This document shows positions 24,775 through 32,896 of a DNA stretch of 39,034 bases, piece after piece; the first letter of the stretch is position 1, and the number at the start of each line of letters is the position of its first letter. A model generated the notes under the pieces. That model was not told the origin of the DNA and did not search any database. It saw nothing but the letters and a program-made list of their open reading frames with translations. Source of the DNA: UBA3210 sp963653535 (GTDB lineage: Bacteria; Bacillota_I; Bacilli_A; RFN20; CAG-449); assembly GCA_963653535.1 (NCBI GenBank), contig CAVJWU010000007.1:1-39034 (forward strand). Direction: 5' to 3'. The position numbers were made by a program, and so were the translations under genes.

Positions 24775-26742
24775 TTATAAAATTTCAAGTACACGTCTAA
24801 CGATTTCATCAGAGGTGAAATTAAAATCATTAATGACATCTTTTGCAGGTGCGGATTTACCAAATGTATCAATGCCCATATTATGTGCAGCAAATCTTTG
24901 CCAACCAAATGTAGATAGCATTTCAATAGACATTCTACGTGAATAATCATTACCTAAAACATCTTTAATATATGTTTTATCTTGTTCTAAGAATAATTCT
25001 TGGCAAGGTAAGGAAACAACTCTAACATCAATATTTTGTTTTAATAATTTGTCTTGAGCTTCAATAGCCAAAGAAACTTCGCTACCAGTAGCAATTAATG
25101 TAAAGTCAGGTTTATTACCCATTTCTTTAGAAATTATATAACCACCTTTATATACATTTTCACTTCTAGAGCCTTCAATCAAAGGTAAATTTTGTCTAGA
25201 AAGAATTAAACAAGAAGGATGTTTAGTAGTTTCTAAAGCTAACTTCCAGCTAGCTGCTACTTCATTAGTATCACAAGGTCTATAAACGTAAGTATTAGGA
25301 ATAGATCTTAACATTGCAAGTTGTTCAATTGGTTGGTGAGTAGGTCCATCTTCACCGACTGCGATAGAATCATGTGAGAATAAATAAATTGCAGGTAAAT
25401 GGCTTAATGAAGCCATTCTGATTGCAGGTTTTAAATAATCCGAGAAAACTAAGAAACAGCCTGCATAAGTTCTTAAGCCTCCATGGAGTAACATACCATT
25501 TTGAATAGAAGCCATCGCAAATTCTCTAATACCGAAATTAATATTTCTTCCTTCTCTAGTTAATGGAGTAAAGTCAACTCCACCTTTAATTTTAGTTTTT
25601 ACACTTCCTGCGACATCTGCGCAACCACCAATTAAATTAAATACTGATTGATGTAAAACATTTAAAATTGTTTGAGAAGAATTTCTTGTCGCATCTTTTG
25701 TACCTGCTTCAATATAAGGTCCTTTATCATAAACATATGAAGAAACATCGTTATTCATTGTTGATTCAAACTTGCTTGCTTCTAATGGATAATCATTTTT
25801 ATATGCATCAAAATAATTACACCAAGTTTTATAAGCTTTTTTACCTCTTTTTATGAATGTATTTTTAAATGTATCATATACTTCTTGAGGAACATAGAAA
25901 TCAGGATAATCATATCCATAAGATAATTTTGCTTTTTTACCATCTTCTTCTCCTAAAGGAGCTCCGTGGACTTTAGAAGTACCTGCATTACTAGAACCAT
26001 AACCAATTACTGTATGAACCATAATTAATGTAGGTTTTTCTAATGATTTTTTAGCTTTTCTAATTGCTTTATCAATACTAGAAACAGAATTTCCATCTTT
26101 AACTTCAATAACATTCCAATTTGAAGCAATAAATCTCTTTTTTACATCTTCATTGAAGGACATATCTAATCCTCCATCAAGAGTTACATTATTTGCATCA
26201 TAAAATAAAATCAACTTATTTAATTTTTGTAAACCAGCAAAAGAAATAGCTTCTTGAGAAATACCTTCTTGTAAACAACCATCACCACATAAAACATATG
26301 TGTAATGATTCATAAAACGATATCCTTCTTCATAGATTCCTTGTAAAGAAGCTTCAGCAAGAGCGAAACCGACTCCTTGAGCTATCCCTTGTCCTAAAGG
26401 GCCAGCTGAAGCATCAACACCTTTTGTTAGGCCAACTTCTGGGTGGCCTGGAGTAAGAGAATTAAGTTGTCTAAAATTCTTTAAATCATCAATAGTTAAA
26501 CCATAGCCACATAAATGTAACATTGTATATAAAAGCATTGAAGCGTGACCAGCACTTAAAACGAATCTATCGCGAGAAATCCATTCAGGATGAGTAGGAT
26601 CTGCATTTAAATGCTTTGTAAATAATGTATAAAGAATAGGAGCACTTCCTAAGGCCATACCAGGATGGCCGGAATTTGCTTTGTTAATCCCATCAATACA
26701 TAACGATCTAATCGCTGCAATACATAAATTATCTTTTGTCAT
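24775..26742 (-). CDS. tkt: Transketolase
   Basis: Thiamine-diphosphate enzyme of the non-oxidative pentose phosphate pathway, 655 aa. It has NSGHPGMALG near the N-terminus, GPLGQGIAQG, the ThDP/metal motif CGDGCLQEGISQEA (about 150-165), HDSIAVGEDGPTHQP in the pyrimidine domain, and a C-terminal LPCQELF-type transketolase C domain. Length is normal. The ATG at 26742 is chosen because GGAGAGG lies just before it; the in-frame TTG four codons upstream falls inside that site. It sits directly downstream of the probable 6S RNA on the same strand, with no separate promoter obvious, so it may depend on read-through from the 6S promoter. Confidence 0.96.
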   Translation of the reverse strand: MTKDNLCIAAIRSLCIDGINKANSGHPGMALGSAPILYTLFTKHLNADPTHPEWISRDRFVLSAGHASMLLYTMLHLCGYGLTIDDLKNFRQLNSLTPGHPEVGLTKGVDASAGPLGQGIAQGVGFALAEASLQGIYEEGYRFMNHYTYVLCGDGCLQEGISQEAISFAGLQKLNKLILFYDANNVTLDGGLDMSFNEDVKKRFIASNWNVIEVKDGNSVSSIDKAIRKAKKSLEKPTLIMVHTVIGYGSSNAGTSKVHGAPLGEEDGKKAKLSYGYDYPDFYVPQEVYDTFKNTFIKRGKKAYKTWCNYFDAYKNDYPLEASKFESTMNNDVSSYVYDKGPYIEAGTKDATRNSSQTILNVLHQSVFNLIGGCADVAGSVKTKIKGGVDFTPLTREGRNINFGIREFAMASIQNGMLLHGGLRTYAGCFLVFSDYLKPAIRMASLSHLPAIYLFSHDSIAVGEDGPTHQPIEQLAMLRSIPNTYVYRPCDTNEVAASWKLALETTKHPSCLILSRQNLPLIEGSRSENVYKGGYIISKEMGNKPDFTLIATGSEVSLAIEAQDKLLKQNIDVRVVSLPCQELFLEQDKTYIKDVLGNDYSRRMSIEMLSTFGWQRFAAHNMGIDTFGKSAPAKDVINDFNFTSDEIVRRVLEIL

Positions 26743-26764
26743 AAGCCTCTCCAAAAATAAAAAG

Positions 26765-26947
26765 TGTCTAGGGATAAGGAATATTCCTTATTTACAGGTG
26801 GGCATCTTATTCTTCACTTCCGGATTCCGAAGTTAGATGAATAAATAAGCTTGTAGCTCATTTAGACCAACGGCCTTCAACTTCATGAAGATTTATATAA
26901 AAGATTCCCGGAATTTAATATGTAGGAAACGCATAAACCCCTAGACA
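26765..26947 (-). ncRNA. ssrS: Probable 6S RNA (RNA polymerase regulator)
   Basis: A 183-nt element with 6S architecture on the minus strand. A closing stem TGTCTAGGG/CCCTAGACA (9 bp) joins the two ends. Next is a large bubble whose 3' strand contains CCCACCTG followed by a small hairpin AAGGA-ATAT-TCCTT, as in known 6S RNAs. Above it, GGGAATCTT pairs with AAGATGCCC (one mismatch), TCTTCA with TGAAGA and GAAGTT with AACTTC, up to an apical AAATGAGCT-ACA-AGCTTATTT hairpin. An extended -10 promoter lies immediately upstream. 6S RNA mimics an open promoter and sequesters sigma-A RNA polymerase. A different structured RNA cannot be excluded without a covariance search. Confidence 0.75.
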
Positions 26948-26952
26948 AGATT

Positions 26953-26961
26953 ATCTTATCA
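26953..26961 (-). promoter_or_regulatory. Extended -10 promoter of the 6S RNA (and perhaps tkt)
   Basis: Minus strand TGATAAGAT (TGn plus TAAGAT). The predicted start, about 7 bases downstream, coincides with the 5' end of the closing stem at 26947. Confidence 0.6.
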
Positions 26962-27069
26962 CATAAATAATAAAATCGCTAGTTAAGATAAATATAAAAA
27001 AGTAATTTCAATAATAAAAGAAAGTAAAATAACTACGAACAAAAATTTATTGAAATATTTATTTTTTTG

Positions 27070-27098
27070 TTGACGAATGGTTAATATTGCTTTATTAT
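27070..27098 (+). promoter_or_regulatory. Promoter of the infC-rpmI-rplT operon
   Basis: -35 TTGACG (27070-27075), 17-base spacer, -10 TATTAT (27093-27098). The 108 bases between it and the divergent 6S promoter are AT-rich and show nothing else I can name. Confidence 0.75.
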
Positions 27099-27104
27099 AG
27101 AAAG

Positions 27105-27237
27105 GCAAATAAATTTGTGGAAAGAAGAGGCGCCTAGACTTCTCACCAGATTTGACTTGATCGAATTGGTAAATTGCTACATATACTTAAATATGTATTA
27201 TTATGGGCGCAGGATTCTGTGCCCATTTTATTTTATA
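27105..27237 (+). promoter_or_regulatory. infC/L20-type leader with attenuator hairpin
   Basis: The leader of about 150 nt before infC contains AAGAAGAGGCGCCTAGACTTCTC (5' part), a middle region with ACATATACTTAAATATGT as a local hairpin, and a GC-rich hairpin GGGCGCAG-GATT-CTGTGCCC (27205-27224) followed by T-rich sequence, the form of an intrinsic terminator. In Bacillus, L20 represses infC-rpmI-rplT through a terminator in the leader. The same feedback here is inferred from position and structure. Confidence 0.7.
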
Positions 27238-27252
27238 TAGGAGGATTCAGTT

Positions 27253-27813
27253 ATTATTTACTCAAACGAAAGACCAAATCCACGTAATAATCGTAACGGG
27301 GATGACTTAGTAAATGGAGATATCCGTTTCCCTAATGTCCGTGTCATTGGCCCTGATGGTGAATCATTAGGTGTTATGCCAAGATTAAGAGCGATTCAAC
27401 TTGCTGAAACATATTCATTAGATTTAGTATGTGTCGCAAAAGAAGCAAATCCACCAGTATGTAAAATCTTAAATTATGGTAAATATCGCTTCGAACAACA
27501 AAAGAAAGCTCACGACATGAAGAAAGCTCAAAAAGCTAAAGCAATTTCTATTAAAGAAATTCAACTCTCACCTGTTATTGGTATCCATGACTTTGATACA
27601 AGAGTTAATCAAGCAACTAAAATTTTAAATGCTGGTGACAAGATCAAAGTTACATTACGTTTCAGAGGTAGACAACTAACTCATACCGAAGTAGGTCTAG
27701 AAGTAATGAATCGTTTCATCGATAGCCTTAAGGAACTTTCAAACGTTGAAAAAGAACCAAAGCTTGAAGGAAAAATCTTATATTGCGTTTTAGCATCAAA
27801 AATTAAAAAATAG
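27253..27813 (+). CDS. infC: Translation initiation factor IF-3 (ATT start codon)
   Basis: IF-3 binds the 30S subunit and checks start-codon pairing, 186 aa. No ATG precedes the conserved N-terminal domain; the first ATG (27376) falls after the family block NGDIRFPNVRVIGPDGESLG, which is clearly coding. GGAGG at 27240-27244 is followed after 8 bases by ATT at 27253, so translation most likely starts at ATT (a second ATT is at 27256). An ATT start is a hallmark of infC in E. coli and Bacillus and lets IF-3 repress its own synthesis. The C-terminal domain IGIHDFDTRVNQATKIL and VTLRFRGRQLTH is normal. It leads the IF3-L35-L20 operon. Confidence 0.95.
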   Translation: MIYSNERPNPRNNRNGDDLVNGDIRFPNVRVIGPDGESLGVMPRLRAIQLAETYSLDLVCVAKEANPPVCKILNYGKYRFEQQKKAHDMKKAQKAKAISIKEIQLSPVIGIHDFDTRVNQATKILNAGDKIKVTLRFRGRQLTHTEVGLEVMNRFIDSLKELSNVEKEPKLEGKILYCVLASKIKK

Positions 27814-27825
27814 GAGGACAAAATC

Positions 27826-28020
27826 ATGCCAAAAATGAAATCAAAACGTGCACTTTTAAAAAGAATGAAAGTCACAGGCTCAGGAAAGGTTAAAATCTAT
27901 CACTCACACGTTTCCCATTTAAGCCACAACAAATCACAAAAACAAAAAAGACATTTAAGAATGCCTAACACTCTTTCAAAATCAGATTATAAGAGAGTTA
28001 GAATCTTAATTCAAAAGTAG
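27826..28020 (+). CDS. rpmI: 50S ribosomal protein L35
   Basis: bL35, 64 aa. The start MPKMKSKRALLKRMKVTGSG is the family signature, followed by a very basic body ending in RVRILIQK. It lies 12 bases after infC with AGGAGGACAAAATC before the ATG. Length is standard. Confidence 0.97.
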   Translation: MPKMKSKRALLKRMKVTGSGKVKIYHSHVSHLSHNKSQKQKRHLRMPNTLSKSDYKRVRILIQK

Positions 28021-28032
28021 GAGGTTAAGAAC

Positions 28033-28389
28033 ATGAGAGTAAAAGGTGGAACAACAACACACGCAAGAAGAAAAAAGGTCTTAAAAAGAGCTAAAGGTTA
28101 CTTCGGTTCAAAACACACATTATACAAAACTGCTAATGAACAAGTAATTCACTCATTACATTATGCTTATGTATCACGTAGAAAGAGAAAATCAGACTAC
28201 AGAAAATTATGGATTGTCAGAATTAACGCTGCAGCACATAACTATGATATGTCATATTCAACATTAATGCATGGCTTAAAATTAGCTAACATCAACATCA
28301 ATAGAAAGATGTTATCTGAAATGGCAATCACTGACGAAGCAGGTTTCGCTTCATTAGTCGAAACAGCTAAAAAAGCATTAGCAAAATAG
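28033..28389 (+). CDS. rplT: 50S ribosomal protein L20
   Basis: bL20, 118 aa, needed for early 50S assembly and the likely repressor of this operon through the leader. It begins MRVKGGTTTHARRKKVLKRA, slightly divergent from the usual MPRVK start, and continues with GYFGSKHTLYKTANEQV, YAYVSRRKRKSDYRKLWIVRINAAA and the C-terminal globular half. AGGAGGTTAAGAAC precedes the ATG. It is followed at once by a strong terminator. Confidence 0.97.
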   Translation: MRVKGGTTTHARRKKVLKRAKGYFGSKHTLYKTANEQVIHSLHYAYVSRRKRKSDYRKLWIVRINAAAHNYDMSYSTLMHGLKLANININRKMLSEMAITDEAGFASLVETAKKALAK

Positions 28390-28403
28390 TTAACTTTTAA
28401 CGT

Positions 28404-28436
28404 AAAAACGCATCAATTGATGCGTTTTTTATTTTG
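28404..28436 (+). terminator. Terminator of infC-rpmI-rplT
   Basis: Perfect inverted repeat AAAACGCATCAATTGATGCGTTTT followed by TTATTTT. Confidence 0.93.
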
Positions 28437-28474
28437 CCCAAATGTTTATTATATTTTAATCATTATTTATAGAG

Positions 28475-28509
28475 ATAAAAAAATGATAAGATATAAATCC
28501 TATCATTTT
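28475..28509 (-). terminator. Terminator of thiI
   Basis: Minus strand AAATGATAGGAT and ATCTTATCATTT form a stem with one mismatch, followed by a T run (A run 28477-28483 on the plus strand). Confidence 0.75.
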
Positions 28510-28528
28510 CTTATTGAATTAATTAATT

Positions 28529-29728
28529 TTAAAATAAATCGTCATTTTTAATATTTTCAGGAACATAATCTTCATCAACGCGGATTACTTTTATATTCGC
28601 AATACAATCTTTAATTAAAGATTCATAATCAAATGATTCTTCAATTTCTTTAATTTTCTTTTCTTGAGGTTGAGTTGTTGGATTCTTTGGATCAAAGATA
28701 GTGCAGCAATCTTCAAATGGACGAATAGAAATATCATAAGTACCAATATTACGAGCGATTTTAATAATTTCTACTTTATCAAAAATAGCAAGTGGTCTAA
28801 TAACTGGTAAAGAAACAACATTTTCAATTTGTTGCATACTCTTTAAAGTTTGTGAAGCAACTTGTCCAATTGATTCACCATTCGCAATAACTAAATCATT
28901 ATGATGATTCGCGACTCTTTCAGTAATACGATACATCATTCTTCTCATAATTGTAATTGCATATGATTCTCTTGCGTATTTATAAATTTGTTCTTGTAAA
29001 GTTGTAAAAGGCACAATATAAATTTTAATTTCTCCTTGGTATTTCGCTAAAACCTTACATAAATCAGTGATTTTAGTAATAACACCTTCATTTGTATATG
29101 GAGGAGAAGCAAAATGAATTGCTTCAATTTTAATACCACGTTTCATCATTAAATAACTAGCGACTGGTGAATCAATTCCTCCAGACATCATCATTAAACC
29201 TTTACCTGCAATACCTAAAGGATAACCGCCGGCACCTTCTATTTGAGAAGTATAAATATAAGTTTCATTTTGTCTAACAGTTAAAGCGATTGTAAGTTCA
29301 GGATTATGAACATCAACTTTATAAGAAGAATTTTTTAAGATATAGCCTGCAATCTCACGGTTAATTTCATCGCTGATCATTGGAAAAGCTTTCTCTGCTC
29401 TTTTAGCTTTCATTTTAAAGGTAGATTTATTTTCTTCTAAAGCTAATTTTAAGCAAGCTTCCTTCATCTTTTCAATATCGTTTTCAACTTTATAGACTAA
29501 AGAAAAACTACTTAATCCAGATACTTGTTTTAATAATGGTTCAATTTCATCATAAGGTTCATCATTTAAATGAATATAAATGTGATCTTTACGAATTTCA
29601 TATTTTAAATTTTTAAATTTCTTTAATGTTCTTCTAATGTTATCAGCAAGTTTATAAATAAAATCAATTTTATTTTTACCTTTTGTCGATAATTCACCAA
29701 AACGAACCATAATGAGTTCTTGTTTCAT
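28529..29728 (-). CDS. thiI: tRNA 4-thiouridine synthase ThiI
   Basis: Adenylates and thiolates U8 of tRNA (and in some species supports thiazole synthesis), 399 aa. It has an N-terminal ferredoxin-like/THUMP region (about 1-165) starting LIMVRFGELSTKGKNK, a PP-loop MSGGIDSPVASYLM (about 182-195), and the C-terminal block RPFEDCCTIFDPKNPTTQP. It is the short, Firmicutes-type form without the rhodanese domain of E. coli ThiI; in these bacteria sulfur usually comes from a dedicated NifS-like desulfurase, and none is in the window. CAGGAGGAAAC lies before the ATG, downstream of gpmI and separated from it by a terminator hairpin. Confidence 0.95.
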   Translation of the reverse strand: MKQELIMVRFGELSTKGKNKIDFIYKLADNIRRTLKKFKNLKYEIRKDHIYIHLNDEPYDEIEPLLKQVSGLSSFSLVYKVENDIEKMKEACLKLALEENKSTFKMKAKRAEKAFPMISDEINREIAGYILKNSSYKVDVHNPELTIALTVRQNETYIYTSQIEGAGGYPLGIAGKGLMMMSGGIDSPVASYLMMKRGIKIEAIHFASPPYTNEGVITKITDLCKVLAKYQGEIKIYIVPFTTLQEQIYKYARESYAITIMRRMMYRITERVANHHNDLVIANGESIGQVASQTLKSMQQIENVVSLPVIRPLAIFDKVEIIKIARNIGTYDISIRPFEDCCTIFDPKNPTTQPQEKKIKEIEESFDYESLIKDCIANIKVIRVDEDYVPENIKNDDLF

Positions 29729-29742
29729 GTAGTTTCCTCCTG

Positions 29743-29768
29743 AAAAAGAGTAACCTTACGGCTACTCT
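29743..29768 (-). terminator. Hairpin between gpmI and thiI (possible partial terminator)
   Basis: Minus strand AGAGTAGCC, loop GTAA, GGTTACTCT, then TTTTTC, placed just before the thiI Shine-Dalgarno. It may attenuate read-through into thiI. Confidence 0.75.
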
Positions 29769-29780
29769 AAGATAAATTTG

Positions 29781-31355
29781 TTATTTAATAATTGATTCTT
29801 CCCAACAATCTGGTGCTTCTAAATTTAATAATTTAGCAACAGTTGGTGCAACATTTGCAAGTCCGAAATTACCTTCTTTCATTTCAACTTTAATATCATC
29901 ATCAACAATGATAAATGGTACTGGGTTTAATGAGTGAGCAGTTCTAACTTGGATTTGACCTTTTTTATTTTTTTCAAGCATTTCATCTGCGTTACCATGG
30001 TCTGCAGTAACAAGCATTGTATAGCCTTCTTTTTTTGCAACTTTCCATAATCTAGCTAAGCCTAAATCAACTGCTTCCATTGCAGTAATAGTTGCATCTA
30101 AGCTACCAGTATGACCAACCATATCACCGTTAGGATAATTTAAACGGATGAATTGATATTTATGGCCTTCCATCGCTTTAATTACTTCATCAGTGATTTG
30201 AGCGGATTTCATCCAAGGTCTTTGATCAAAAGAAACATTATCAGAAGGAATTTCCATATATGTTTCTAATTCTTCAGAGAATTTACCTGATTTATTACCA
30301 TTCCAGAAATAAGTGACATGGCCATATTTTTGTGTTTCAGAAATTGCGAATTCATTAATATTATTCGCAATACATAATTCAGTTAGTGTATGTCTAATTT
30401 CTGGTGGATTAACTAAGAATCTCTTTGGAAGTTTTAAGTCTCCATCATATTGTAATAATCCTGCGTAACAAACATCTGGATAGAATACACGGTCGAACTT
30501 ATCAAAATCTTTATCATCGAATGCCATAGAAATTTCAATTGCTCTATCGCCTCTAAAGTTGAAAAGAATTACTGAATCGTGATCGAGAACTTTACCAACA
30601 GGTTCACCATTTTCACAAACTACGAAAGCTGGTAAATCTTGGTCAATAATACCTGGGATTTCATTTCTAAATGTTTCAACAGCTTCAGTTGTAGAATTAA
30701 ACTTTCTTGCATCTCCTAAAACGTGAGCATGCCATCCTTCTTCAACCATTCCCCAGTTAGCTTGGTAACGATCCATTGTGATTTTCATTCTACCGCCGCC
30801 AGAAGCAATACGAGCATCAAATGAAGCATCATTTAAAGAAGTTAAAACTTCTTCAAGTTGGCTAACATAAACTAATGCACTTGTTGCTGGAACATCTCTA
30901 CCATCAAGAAGAATATGAACTCTTACTTTCTTTACTCCTTCTCCTTTAGCTTCTTTAATCATTGCGATTAAGTGAGAAATATTTGAATGAACATTACCAT
31001 CACTTAATAAGCCTAAGAAATGTAATGTTGAATTATGTTCTTTAACATTTTCAATTTCTTCTTTCCAAGCAGTAGAAGAATAAATCTTACCTGATTGAAT
31101 AGATTCATTAACAAGTTTTGCACCTTGAGAATAAATTTGTCCGCATCCTAACGCATTATGACCAACTTCTGAGTTACCCATATCATCATCACTAGGTAAG
31201 CCGACTGCAGGTCCATGTGCCTTTAAACGGCAATTAGGATAAGTCTTTAAAAAATAATCTAAATTTGGTGTATGAGCCATTGAAACTGCATCTCCAAGAC
31301 CAGTCTTAGAAAAGCCGACACCATCCATAATAACTAATAAAATTGGTTTTGACAT
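29781..31355 (-). CDS. gpmI: 2,3-bisphosphoglycerate-independent phosphoglycerate mutase
   Basis: Manganese-dependent glycolytic enzyme that interconverts 3- and 2-phosphoglycerate, 524 aa. Signatures include LLVIMDGVG with metal Asp near the N-terminus, DDDMGNSEVGHNALGCG with the catalytic serine, HILLDGRDVPATSA, the FNFRGDRAIE block, LNYPNGDMVGHTG, and VTADHGNADEM with C-terminal metal ligands. Length is slightly above the usual 510 aa. An extended -10 promoter lies upstream. Its glycolytic neighbours are not here; it is flanked by NUDIX and thiI. Confidence 0.97.
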   Translation of the reverse strand: MSKPILLVIMDGVGFSKTGLGDAVSMAHTPNLDYFLKTYPNCRLKAHGPAVGLPSDDDMGNSEVGHNALGCGQIYSQGAKLVNESIQSGKIYSSTAWKEEIENVKEHNSTLHFLGLLSDGNVHSNISHLIAMIKEAKGEGVKKVRVHILLDGRDVPATSALVYVSQLEEVLTSLNDASFDARIASGGGRMKITMDRYQANWGMVEEGWHAHVLGDARKFNSTTEAVETFRNEIPGIIDQDLPAFVVCENGEPVGKVLDHDSVILFNFRGDRAIEISMAFDDKDFDKFDRVFYPDVCYAGLLQYDGDLKLPKRFLVNPPEIRHTLTELCIANNINEFAISETQKYGHVTYFWNGNKSGKFSEELETYMEIPSDNVSFDQRPWMKSAQITDEVIKAMEGHKYQFIRLNYPNGDMVGHTGSLDATITAMEAVDLGLARLWKVAKKEGYTMLVTADHGNADEMLEKNKKGQIQVRTAHSLNPVPFIIVDDDIKVEMKEGNFGLANVAPTVAKLLNLEAPDCWEESIIK

Positions 31356-31380
31356 ATAAAATCTCCTTTAACCGAAAATC

Positions 31381-31389
31381 ATTATACCA
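31381..31389 (-). promoter_or_regulatory. Extended -10 promoter of gpmI
   Basis: Minus strand TGGTATAAT, identical to the trmL element, about 26 bases before the gpmI ATG. TAAAGGAG follows as ribosome binding site. Confidence 0.7.
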
Positions 31390-31408
31390 TTAATTTATTT
31401 TTTATAAA

Positions 31409-31438
31409 ATAAAAAGTACGAATTTTACTTCATACTTT
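31409..31438 (-). terminator. Terminator of the plsC-NUDIX transcript
   Basis: Minus strand AAGTATGAA, loop, TTCGTACTT (9 bp with one mismatch), then TTTATTTT. It overlaps the NUDIX stop codon at 31425-31427. Confidence 0.75.
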
Positions 31439-31970
31439 CCTTAGCTTTATAGATTTTATACATGTATATTCCAGCGATAGTTTTTGCATCGACAATTTCG
31501 CCTTTTAAGATTTGTTCTTCAACGTGATCAAGCGAATCAAAATAGATATCAATGAATTCATTTTCATCTAAATGAGTTTCAGTTTTTACTAAATCACTAA
31601 CGTAATAAATGTCAATCGTTTCTTCAACAAAAGCGACTGAAGGATAAATAGTTCCTAAATAAGCTATTTTATTACCTTTGTAACCTGTTTCTTCTTCAAA
31701 TTCTCTTAAAGCACAAGTTTTTCCATCTTCGCCAGGTTCTTTTTTTCCAGCCGGAATTTCAATTATTTCTTTATCAAAAGGATAACGATATTGTTTTTCT
31801 AAGATGAGCTTATCATCTTTAAAAGCAATAACCGCGCATGCTTCTCCACGCACAACTAAATCTCTAGTCGCGACATTGCCATTTGGACAAAGAACTTTAT
31901 CTTGATAAACATCGATAATATTACCTTTAAATATATGATTTTTTTCTAATAATTGTTCTTTTTTAACCAT
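31425..31970 (-). CDS. NUDIX hydrolase, ADP-ribose pyrophosphatase type
   Basis: 181 aa. The NUDIX box G-x5-E-x7-REFEEETGY is complete in GKKEPGEDGKTCALREFEEE. The N-terminal part (KGNIIDVYQDKVLCPNG, RDLVVRGEACAVIAF) and the QYRYPFDKEIIEIPAG block are those of NudF-type ADP-ribose pyrophosphatases, which hydrolyse ADP-ribose to AMP and ribose 5-phosphate. The start is placed at MVKKEQLLEKN (31970), one base after the plsC stop, rather than 7 codons upstream within plsC; its ribosome binding site (GAGGAAC) is unusually distant, so the start is not certain. It is cotranscribed with plsC. Confidence 0.88.
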   Translation of the reverse strand: MVKKEQLLEKNHIFKGNIIDVYQDKVLCPNGNVATRDLVVRGEACAVIAFKDDKLILEKQYRYPFDKEIIEIPAGKKEPGEDGKTCALREFEEETGYKGNKIAYLGTIYPSVAFVEETIDIYYVSDLVKTETHLDENEFIDIYFDSLDHVEEQILKGEIVDAKTIAGIYMYKIYKAKESMK

Positions 31971-31971
31971 A

Positions 31972-32811
31972 TTATTTAGTATGTTCCTCATATTGTTTTT
32001 TTAAAGATTCACGCATAATGTGATCAACTTTTTCAGTTAAACCAACTGTCTTTAAATCTTTATAATCTTCATATTCTAATTTAGCTGCAAGAGAAATATA
32101 AACATTAGTTCTTTTCAAAGGGAAATTTTTTCTTACAGTATCAGTGTTAATCGCAGTAATAATATAAATTGGAGCTTTTGTCATAAAAGCTATTTTTAAA
32201 ACGCCAGGTTTTAATTGTAATAATAAATCATCAGTTTTATTACGATGTCCTTCTGGGAAAACACCAACTGAACAAATATCTTCATTAATATATTTACTCG
32301 CTTGTTTAATTACACTTATTGATTGTTTAATATCATCACGATCAATAGGCATATAACAACATTTATGCATATATTTATTAATACCAGGAACTTTAAAAAT
32401 TGATCTTTTTGCAATCCAAGATAATTGATATCCTACTAATGAAGAAGATATGACCATTGGATCAAAATTAGATCGATGGTTACAAATTAAGATAAAGCGA
32501 CGATCTTTAGGTAAAACTTTTTTATCAGGAAAATGAATTTTAATTCTACTCATGAACGCAAAATATTGAAATCCATAATCCATGATAATACGATATAATT
32601 TATGATCTTTATCTGAAAAATCAGATTTAAATTTAAAGCTAAAGCCAAAGAGGAAGAATAAGACAAAAGTTAAAACAATTGCAAGCGCGAGGAATGCAAA
32701 GAAATATAAAACTATAACATATATTTTATATGGTTCTGTGATTAAACCGTTGAAGTAGACGGTACAAAATGTCGCGACTACCGCGGTGATTAAATTAAGT
32801 ATAAAATACAT
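31972..32811 (-). CDS. plsC: 1-acyl-sn-glycerol-3-phosphate acyltransferase (PlsC family)
   Basis: Acylates lysophosphatidic acid to phosphatidic acid, 279 aa. Two hydrophobic segments near the N-terminus (about 1-20 and 28-58) anchor it in the membrane. The catalytic HX4D motif is CNHRSNFDP (about 110-118), and the substrate motif FPEGHRNKTD follows near residue 185. Length is above the common 200-240 aa because of the N-terminal anchor. AGGAGATAAG precedes the ATG. It begins a two-gene transcript with the NUDIX gene. Its substrate would come from glycerol 3-phosphate, which glpK also makes. Confidence 0.92.
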   Translation of the reverse strand: MYFILNLITAVVATFCTVYFNGLITEPYKIYVIVLYFFAFLALAIVLTFVLFFLFGFSFKFKSDFSDKDHKLYRIIMDYGFQYFAFMSRIKIHFPDKKVLPKDRRFILICNHRSNFDPMVISSSLVGYQLSWIAKRSIFKVPGINKYMHKCCYMPIDRDDIKQSISVIKQASKYINEDICSVGVFPEGHRNKTDDLLLQLKPGVLKIAFMTKAPIYIITAINTDTVRKNFPLKRTNVYISLAAKLEYEDYKDLKTVGLTEKVDHIMRESLKKQYEEHTK

Positions 32812-32896
32812 ACCTTATCTCCTAAAAAATTGTCTTAATCTAATTATTACTTTAACATTTAATCAAAATTAAGTAAAGAAATTTAGTTAGTTCCAT

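Noticed and set aside
24594..24950. Minus-strand open frame across the end of the lipoprotein gene and tkt terminator
   Set aside because: It spans the bidirectional terminator, overlaps two clearly coding regions in other frames, has no ribosome binding site and no recognisable sequence.
26765..26947. 6S RNA reading on the plus strand
   Set aside because: The CCCACCTG-plus-hairpin 3' strand and the promoter are on the minus strand only.
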